A stretch of DNA of 64,000 nt from Hawksworthiomyces lignivorus (Eukaryota; Ascomycota; Sordariomycetes; Ophiostomatales; Ophiostomataceae), in contig NTMA01000017.1 of the NCBI GenBank assembly GCA_002917075.1, positions 6,589-70,588 of the forward strand. Reading direction: 5' to 3'. Numbering within the stretch: position 1 is the first letter of the stretch; every line of letters starts with the position of its first letter. The notes under the pieces are model-generated. The model made no database searches, was not told the origin of the DNA, and saw only the letters and a program-made list of their open reading frames with translations. Shown here piece by piece: positions 56,009 to 64,000 of this stretch. The position numbers were made by a program, and so were the translations under genes.

Positions 56009-59000
56009 GGTTCCAGATAGCGGCGGATTGTTCCTTTTGGTAATCTTAAAGCTTGGTGGTTGTGTCTATGATATCTAATACAGCTGGACCTCGTAGACCT
56101 TGACATGTCCTATTTATACCCCGATCTCGTCAAGTCATCCGAGGTGAGATATTCATGCCTCCGTGACAGCGGTGAGTCAGGCAGCATATTGTCTAGGCTC
56201 GATTCTCTAGCATTGCTATGGAATTGTTCACGGTGAGCTTTTGTTTGTCAAAGGTATGTCTATTTTTTTTTTGGTCAATATTGGACCTCCGTATGGACAA
56301 TTCAAAAGCAACAGAAGCAGTTCGACGATCTCCGCGGATGGCCGGAGCAAGCCATTGGTCACTTCTACGGCAATTGCCAAGGGAATCCCGCTGCCGGCGA
56401 CCCAAGGCCGTCCTTATAGACGAAAAATATCCCGATGACTCTTAGACAATCAGTCAAAGAGCTGCTAGTTGGGAGAATGTCACCAGGGAGTTTCATGGCG
56501 GCTGAAGGCAACCGAATTTACGTCCCAGCATGGGGTCTCTCGGCTTGTCTGGACAATGAAAGACGATGGTTTACTGTTGGGGACCAAGGCTTCGTGCGTC
56601 AATGACAGTCTCTGCCTAGGTATGTACTGTGAACTACGTACGTTGCCGTCTGCCAGTCTGTAAGGCTGGCTTGGTCTTCAGGTCCGACCAGAATTGCGGC
56701 AGTCTTCCGGATTCTATTTTATGACAAAACCCATCTCGAGAGCTTGCTTCCAATGGCCTGTAATCCGGCCCTGATCCGTCAGCATTGAATGGGAAATATG
56801 AACCACTGTCGTATCTCTTGCCTTGTGCGTATCCAGCATGCCACTCCGTAAATGCTTCCCCATTGCTGACATTGGCTGAAGATCAGCACGGCAACTCGGA
56901 CACACACCCCAGATAAAGTGATTTTGGCATGGTTCTAGGAAGCTACCGTATGAACAGCGACATCAATGGCTTGCCAAAGACAGGAGACACCTCTTGCACC
57001 CTTTCAGTTCTGGCATGTCTATCATTGACCAGTGTGCTCTCAGAGGTCAGTACTGGAGGCAACCATACGAGTATGTACTTCTGACAGCGGCACCCTCGGT
57101 TCCTAGCCAAATCGATCCAAGATAACAAAAGCTCGCACTCGTACCACAGTTAGCCGCACTGCGCCTTTCTAGATGCCAAAGAAGGGGTCCAGTGAAGAAA
57201 GCCCCATGTCGGTGGTCCAATTTCAGTTAGAGTTTGAGCCAGCCTCTCTGCAATAAGCCCCTTTTTTTTTAATCTCTGATGATACCCAAGCCTTTGCCGG
57301 TGTCGTACGTAGTTCCAAGACAAGACAAGCCAGCGAGAAAAGAACAAAGGGCAGGGTGTCCTAGCGACAAGGGGCGAATGAGCCTGGTACTGTAGCTTGG
57401 GAGCCTGGGTGCCTAGCTCACTGGTTCGGATCCAGTGCGACGCTCTCAGTCAGACAATCGCCCGCAAACCCACTCTCTCCGGGGGTGGCGGTGCCCTGTG
57501 CTTTCTTCTTCCGTGCTTGCAGCAAAACGTGCTTCGCCCAACGGTGGATCGCCTGATCTGGACAAGCGCAGAATCTTGGTCACGTGGATATTCGTCCCAA
57601 TTCTGCTGTGCATGACTAACCGTCCCTGCACTTACGCCATTTCTGCCCACTGCGTCTCAGCACGAAATAGCGCTGCGCGACAATAACTCCGTCCGGCGGA
57701 GAACCTCTCTCTTGCATTCGGTTCCTTGCAAGCAGCATATGCGAACCTATCTATACAACCCTTTGCTATGTAGTCCCTACTATCTTACATAGCCACAGAG
57801 AGGCCAACAGCACTGCGGCCAGCTGCATGCGGAGCAGGTGTGCGTCTCATTGGGGGAGTGAGGAGAACAGGACGAGTTTCTCTCTGCCCAATTTTTCTTT
57901 TTTTCTTTTAATTAAATTTTTTTCAAGGCTATACTTAGATCAAGCGGCCTCGTGGAAAGCCTTGAGATGTGCCTTCGGACTCTGCCCCCCGGACCACAAT
58001 TGAGAAAAACCAGTCTCCCTCTCCGGTATCATCGCCAGAACAAGGCGATGACGCTGCATGTTTCTAGACACATCACTCATCGTCTTCAACGTCTGTGCAG
58101 AGAAGAAAAGGAATTCAAGGTTAAAAGCTAAACGGGGAGGCAGACTGTCCATGCGGCAGAGGAGGGACCGCGCCTCAGATTGGGTGCTGGTCCACACGCG
58201 CGCAGATGAGAGATCCTTCCACTTGCCAGTTGGAAACGCCATCCCAGACGTTCTATTCAAAACCATCCATCCATTGCGTCGATCCCGAGGCAAGGAATGA
58301 GAAAGAGGGAAGCGGAACAGAGAGGCGAAAAGAGAGACAAGAGATAACAGGTAAATTTAACCAGGTGAGAATTTTCTCTGGCTTTGGGCGTGACCTGCGA
58401 CACGGCAGCTGCATGATGATCTTCCATTCTGGCCACGTTCCGGCCTGTCCCACCCAGGGCCAATCGATCTTGTCCAATTTTGCAGGGCGGGACTCACATC
58501 TCTTTAATTGGGTGTGCAAGACGATGATTTGCGGGCAGGACAGCGGCTTGGGGAGTCGAGGGCGGTGTCTACAGTGAGAAGCTGGACGAGACTCTGTTCT
58601 GCTGAGCACTTGACCTTAGTCGCGGCGCTTGCTAAAATGAAAAATTTCTTGGGAGGGTGCCATCGTATTGCATACACCGCTCTTTTCCAGTAGCGGCTGC
58701 CGGAAGGAAAAAGGCTGCGTATTGACCAAACCTGAATTGGATCTCTGCCTGCTTAAGTGCAAACTAACTACTCTTTTGGGCCATTGCGTCATGAATGATC
58801 TCGTCGATTTTCTGACCGAGACATGAGACATTGGGGTGATTTTTGTCTGACAGCCTTGACGCTTCAGGAATGGTGTTTTGTTGGTGCTGTTGGCTCTGTT
58901 GCCCGGCCACGGAGTCAGAAGACTCGGGAAATAAAACATTTTGGAACATTGTTCATTGGTATTGTGCTCCCAGAAACGGAGCGACAATCTTCGGCAGCAG

Positions 59001-62000
59001 CGCATTTTCCTGGAATTTTCTTTGCTTTTTTTTTTTTTTTTGTTCCTGCTATTCCTCTCTAATAGAAGTGCATTTAAGTGTTGAGTTATATTTCATAAGA
59101 GGCGGGAGTGCATCTGCTTCATAAGACCTGGAACTAAGATACCACGATTTCGGCGGTCATATTTTCGTCGAGCAATGCCATCTCTCTCTCTCACGAGGCT
59201 AAACTACCAGGCAGAATAAAAAGAGGAGATGATAGGCTTTTGCTCATATTCAGTGTCTGCTGTTCTCCTTTCTACGAGTACACGCACTCGCGATCCTCCT
59301 CATCCCGTCTGTCTCTCTTCTTCCTTACTTTGCTGGCACCCTTCCCCCGCCTCCTGAAACATTCTTTTTTTGGTCTCTTCTCTTTTCTTTGGGTGCTCTC
59401 GTCAGACAGCGCAGCTACGTATGCTATGCGTGGGGGGAAGACACAGAAAAAAGCCGTCTTGGCAAGTCGTGATGATTTTCACTCGTAGTTTGATAATAAC
59501 GGGTTTTCTTCTTCTATCTTTGGGTTATCATTCGCAATATTCAGAAGAATATAATATTCCTTCGTTTTGTGTCGTCAACCTTTGCCCCGGCTCTGCCGCC
59601 TCTCCAATAGTTGCACTTTCATCTTCGGCTGCCCCCATCTATTAATTTCTCTAGTAGATTTGCGTATGCACGCTAAACGCTGCTACGAACAATTGGCAGT
59701 CGTCCGTTCAATAGGGGCCAAGTCAATGTTTTTTGTTGACGGTTGACAGTTGCAGACTCGTCGTATCGTGGAGAAAAAACGGGGGGCTGCTCTGTTTGGC
59801 ATTCTGCAGGGAGAGGCCTGATGGCAAGACAAGATACGTATGAATCTAAAAAAGAAACCAGGGGACCCACCGCCGCTTTGTTTTGGCCACAAGACGATCC
59901 CCGTATGAAGGAAGTGTTTCTCGCATTGGTGCCACTCAAGCTCAACAAAACACTTCTTCAGATGAAGCCAGCTTGCGTCTATGTACTCTCAGAGACCATC
60001 ATGGACTTGTTCGTTCTTTGCGTCGTGTGCAATATATTGCTTACTTGCCTACTTGGAGCCTTGCCAGACGGCCTTCTTTCCAACCCCCCCTTTTGCCTGG
60101 ATCCAGCAAGGCGCCAACCGACGACTGGTCGGTGACTGTCCCTTGAATGGGCCTTCATGCAGTAGGCGAAATTTAGTGCAGCAGTAGCGGGCGGGTATGG
60201 ACAATAAAGAATGGGGACTTTTTTCATTTGAACTGTGCACAAAACTTTATCCTTTGACGTCGTACCGTCTGCGCGTGCTTCCCGACACTGTCTTTGTTTT
60301 TTTTTTGGCCAGATGAGCCGCCAAGAACAACCCCCCGTTTCTGATTCGGCCACCGGGTCGCTTCGACCACATAGGGGTGGTTTCACCGTTCGGGACCGTC
60401 CAAGCACTCATTTTTCTGCTACTGTGCGCTTACAGGGCCGAGGACCTGCAAATTGCGTTCCCCCTTTTCCCATTTGATTGCCTTTGCCGCGGGGAGAGGG
60501 GAGGGAGCGCTGGACGCACAGAGACCTACGCTATATTTGCATATTTCCGTTCTCCGTTCGCACTCTATTATATGTAGGTGTCTTACGAATAAGCAATTTC
60601 ATCAGGCTATCCACAGACCCTTTTCAGTCTGTCATGCACGCTTATTTCTTCCGTTTTGTTTGGGTCGTCTCCAAATTGCATGTTTTTTGATCCCTATTTG
60701 AGGAATGTGAGAAAGAAAAAAGGGGATAGCGAGCCAGAATTCCTGCTCCGTCGCTCGTACGAGCTCGCTTGTTCGATGACTTTCTTCGCTCCGTAGCTCG
60801 GGCGACAGTCAGCACAGCGAGGATCGTGACCACGAATTTATCCAGGGAGCGCCCGGTCGCTCACGCCGTCCGCTTCTGCTAGTCGAATAGAGGGCGGCCT
60901 TGCCGTTTGGGCAATTCTCTAGCTGAGTTTCAAAGGACAGAGCCCAAATTAAGCATAGAAAGGGAAGAAGCAGGAACAAGAAAAGATGGATGGCACTTCC
61001 ATCGGGGTCCATCGGAGCTGGGTGGTGGTGTGCTTCTGGGTAATGTAAAAGAATGGCTATTATTATCAATGGCTTCTTTTTTCTCTCTTCCCTGTTCTCT
61101 CCGCAGGCTGCCGGGCGCAAAACTGGTCTCTTCCCTCTCGCTTCTGCTCTTCAGCAGCTGGAGAAATGCTCTTCCCCCATTATTAGTCCGTGTGCGTACA
61201 CTGTCGCTAGCAATGCACGCCGGCTGCAAGCCAGCAGCGCCAGAAAGAAACAGCGCTCGCCATACACAGTCACACTGTGAAGGCCATGGCCACCTTGATT
61301 GTTCAAATTTTAACCACAGCTCTGGCCTAAACCTGTCACAGCTTAGTGCCAGCGTGCCAGGCCAATCGTAAGGTGGCAAAATTGGGGTGGTGGCAAAGGG
61401 AATTTCAAAACAGCCAGCGACAGCACTAGGAGAAAAGGGCAGTCAATCAGGGCGGGGACGCACATATCACATCCGCATACAAGGTACGGCCGACAACCGC
61501 ATAGTCGCAATGTACGTAGGTACATTTTTTTCTTACTGGCATACGAAGGTGTGTGTGGAGAAGCCTCTTTCGTTCTGTGCCATTTTTGTGTCGTATTCTG
61601 TTCTTTTTCTGTATCGTTGTCCACAGTGGCACTGTGCCACAGTGCGAGGCTCTGTTTCTATTTCCGCAGCAGTTGCCGTTGTTTTGATTCTCCACCGGGC
61701 TTTGTTTTTGTTTTGCCTTTTTTCCTTCCCCTTTCCGTTCTCGGTTTCCCATCCTCTGCCTGTCTCCCACATCAGTGTCTCGCACTGTACATGCCACACG
61801 CCATGCCCTTATCCGGCCTAGCCCGCGCACCATTGGCCAGCCCAGACGCTGCGCCCCCCCGCACTGTGGTTTCTCATCATGCACCACATTTCCCTTTTCT
61901 GCTCTTCTTCTGGTCTGGTCCCGGCTAGGTCTCCTGCTGGGTTTCCTGCTGCTGCTTAGTGCCCTGCCGGTTTCTGCTGGCGTTTCCCTGCCTGGGTGGT

Positions 62001-63262
62001 GTGTCTGCTGGGCTGTTCCTCACAGCGCTTTCCGCACTCTTTCCTCATCCTCTTTTTCCCTCGATTTTTCCTTCTTTCCCTTCTTTCTCACTCTTCTCCC
62101 CCACCCACCCTTCCCAACCGCTCTTGCCCGCCTCTTTGTTCCTTTCCCCTTCCGACCCTGTCTCGCCTGTTTCGCCTGTTGCCTCGCTCGTTCTTTCCCT
62201 GTCTCTCCTGCATACCAGCCTCTGCCACAGTGGTTCTTCCTACTTGTATCCTCACTGTCCTCACTGGCTCGCTCCTTTTAATGCTGGGACCCACTGCCTC
62301 TGCACGTACCACCTACCGCTCCTTCCACGCCTTTCCCCCAACCCCAGCGCTACTATAGTACGAGTACGTACTTTTTGGCCTCACTTGCCTATTCCCTCCC
62401 CCCATCCCCTCTCGGCTGACTCGTTCTGGCTTTTCTAGGTCTGCTGGTCTGCTGTCCAACAGAAAACCTTTCTTTCGCACTTTCCGATCCGCACCTACCA
62501 ACACCCCTCCTACCGCTCTCGCTCGCTCTTTCTCTCTCTCTCTCTTTTCTTCCCGCTCTTTTATCTCTCGCTCTCTTCTCTTTCCTTTTTTCTCACCCAC
62601 ACTACCCACCCACACTCCCAAGACTAAACTGCCACTGCCATCAACGAACAAAACTACTCGTTTCCCCAATCTCTTCTTTTCTTCTTCTCCTGCTCCCTTT
62701 CTTCCTCCATCTTCTGTCTTCATAATCCTTCCTACTTCCCGTTTCCTTCGTGATATACTACTAGCATTTAGAACAGCATTTCTTTCCCATCGATCTTCTC
62801 TTCTCTCTCCTGCACTTCTACTTGCAAAAGAAAAAAACAAAACTCTTCTCTTCGTCTCCCATTCAATCCCCCGTTGCTTTACCCAAGCTCTTCTCTTTTC
62901 CGCTCTACTCTTCCGAAGCCATTGAACTGGTTTTCTCTTCTGCATCAATTTACTTTGTTGGATTCTCTATTTCTGTAAAGATAAAGGTGTTCAATCCTTT
63001 CCGCGGAAAGAAAAGCAGAAAAAAAAACGGATCTCATTGAGGCAACGTGACGATCTCGCAACGAACTGAACAACGCCACTTGGACCAGTCGTCAACCCCC
63101 AACTCCGAGTCATAGTCGCCTGCGCAGCCAACCATTTCTTACCTTATAAACCCACAAATCCGCAACCACGGCTTCTCTACGCTGTCATACGTTTGCTCCC
63201 CAATAACAATCACCACGGCCAGATTTTCTTCCTAGGTTCACCTGGAGTCACGTTTTCCCAGA
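56009..63262. other. 7.2-kb gene-free region
   Basis: No frame in this stretch carries a recognisable domain, and none of the ORFs over 100 codons (for example 59743-60135 + or 60930-61379 -) looks like a real gene. Composition changes along it: mixed sequence to about 61.5 kb, with a T run near 59024-59041, then strongly pyrimidine-rich on + up to the next ATG. Such long spacers in filamentous fungi often precede regulatory or developmental genes or hold long noncoding RNAs; nothing here proves either. Confidence 0.5.
61590..63262 (+). promoter_or_regulatory. Pyrimidine-rich promoter/leader of the last gene
   Basis: The + strand is dominated by C and T, with CT-dinucleotide runs around 62510-62580. 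This is typical of transcription-start zones and long leaders in ascomycetes. Several ATGs occur in it, so upstream ORFs are possible if transcription starts early. Confidence 0.5.
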
Positions 63263-64000
63263 ATGTCTCAATACTACTATAATGCTCACCAGCAACACCC
63301 AACGCCGGCAACGGCGCCCGCTGTCAACCATACCCACCACGGTGGCCGGAACCGACGGGCGCCTCGCCTATCTGTGTCGCAGAATGCCCATAAACAGCAA
63401 CAGCACCACCAGCACCAACAACAACAGCAGTATCGCCAGATCCGCTCTCTGAAGGAGATGGCTGACAGCCTCAATCTCTCTACCTTCCGGGTAAAATTTG
63501 AGGCTGGCCGTTCTTTCGACTTGGAAGATGATCTGGAGTTCTGTCCAGGCCTGCTATCAGAGAACGACGTGAGTCTTCCACTTGAGTCTGACAGCTGACG
63601 ACTCTTGCTCTCTGATCTCCAGCAACTTTCTCTTGTGTAATCCCCTCCGCCAAAGACTAACCTAGCCCTTTTGTAGTTGGTGTCTATTCACAGCGCTTCT
63701 GAGCGGTCTTCGCTGGCCAGCAACTCGCCCGAACACTCTCCATCGCAGCCTGTCCAGGCAGCACCTGCTTTCTCACTCAACGCTTCATCGCCTTCGTTCA
63801 CTCTCCCGTCCCTTCAGACCCAGCAGTCACTGAAACTCCACCAGCCGGCAGCTACCCGCACTCGCAACCCAATCCCGATTGTCCACCCTTCGTCTCGCCC
63901 AGCCTCTCACACGAGCATGACTGCTCCTGTGCCGCCGTCGGTGTCCCCAAGCATCCGCGTCCCGCAGCAGGCCATCAGCGCATGGTAAAGTGGCTGAAGC
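63263..64000 (+). CDS. N-terminal part of an uncharacterised Gln/His-rich protein (runs off the window)
   Basis: Exon 1 is 63263-63568 and exon 2 is 63677-63984; the gene continues beyond the edge after a GTAAAG donor. The 108-nt intron (GTGAGT...TTTTGTAG) joins LLSEND to LVSIHSASERSSL in frame. About 205 residues are visible. They hold a Gln/His tract (QQQHHQHQQQQQ), then an ordered-looking block SLNLSTFRVKFEAGRSFDLEDDLEFCPGLLSENDLVSIHSASERSSLASNSPEHSPS (described here by its key pieces FRVKFEAGRSFDLEDD, EFCPGLL and SERSSLASNSPEHS), and a Ser/Pro/Gln-rich region. The block looks like a conserved fungal motif, but I cannot attach a function. Abundant Ser-Pro and Ser-x-x-Glu sites suggest phosphorylation. 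Confidence 0.75.

Noticed and set aside
57395..57450. T-arm-like hairpin ACTGG-TTCGGAT-CCAGT on +
   Set aside because: Loop and stem sizes fit a tRNA T arm, but no anticodon arm or acceptor stem can be built around it.
59743..60135. 130-codon + frame with a hydrophobic segment in the gene desert
   Set aside because: Mixed composition and no recognisable motif; its length is expected by chance in a 7-kb stretch.

Overview
The window reads as nuclear DNA of a filamentous ascomycete (Pezizomycotina). Genes are widely spaced and GC-rich. Their introns are short (about 58-130 nt) with GTRNGT donors and CTAAC/CTGAC branch sites 10-20 nt before the acceptor. CT-rich or AT-rich spacers separate them, and several genes are typical fungal ones (KES1/OSH4, HOOK dynein adaptor, TOM1-type giant HECT ligase, UBP16-like deubiquitinase, fungal GT31). 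I saw no bacterial-style operon, CRISPR array, recognisable transposon, rRNA or convincing tRNA. The genus cannot be fixed from the sequence alone.

Layout. 1-11.6 kb, all on +: an MFS drug-type transporter (2628-4368), a Golgi-type GT31 glycosyltransferase (6261-8298) and a KES1/OSH4 oxysterol-binding protein (10109-11535). 12.3-18.4 kb, on -: a membrane-anchored UBP16-like ubiquitin protease and a PRPP synthetase cut into 12 exons. 20.9-34.6 kb, on +: a 4,389-residue TOM1/HUWE1-type E3 ligase filling one fifth of the window. 35.9-44.8 kb, on -: HOOK, a secreted I9-type protease inhibitor, a calcineurin-like phosphoesterase and an unrecognised coiled-coil protein. 45.6-56.0 kb: RPS23 (+), COQ2 (-), a JmjC/zinc-finger chromatin protein (+), a small mitochondrial protein (-) and a flavin-reductase-like protein (-). 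56.0-63.26 kb is a 7.2-kb stretch with no gene I can support. It becomes a long pyrimidine-rich leader before a conserved but unrecognised protein that runs off the right edge (63263 onward).

The genes do not form a pathway or a biosynthetic cluster. They are housekeeping genes (nucleotide precursor synthesis, ubiquinone, ribosome, ubiquitin system, sterol transport, dynein cargo, chromatin) mixed with a few accessory ones (MFS, I9 inhibitor, flavin reductase).

I looked for a new system and did not find a convincing one. The best leads are the micro-exon-dense PRPP synthetase, splice choices in TOM1 that keep frame, a 28-base G run in the last HOOK intron, a four-fold CCAAT array, a seven-fold 10-bp tandem repeat, the 7.2-kb gene desert, and two uncharacterised conserved-looking proteins. 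All exon coordinates were derived by hand from splice signals and reading frame.
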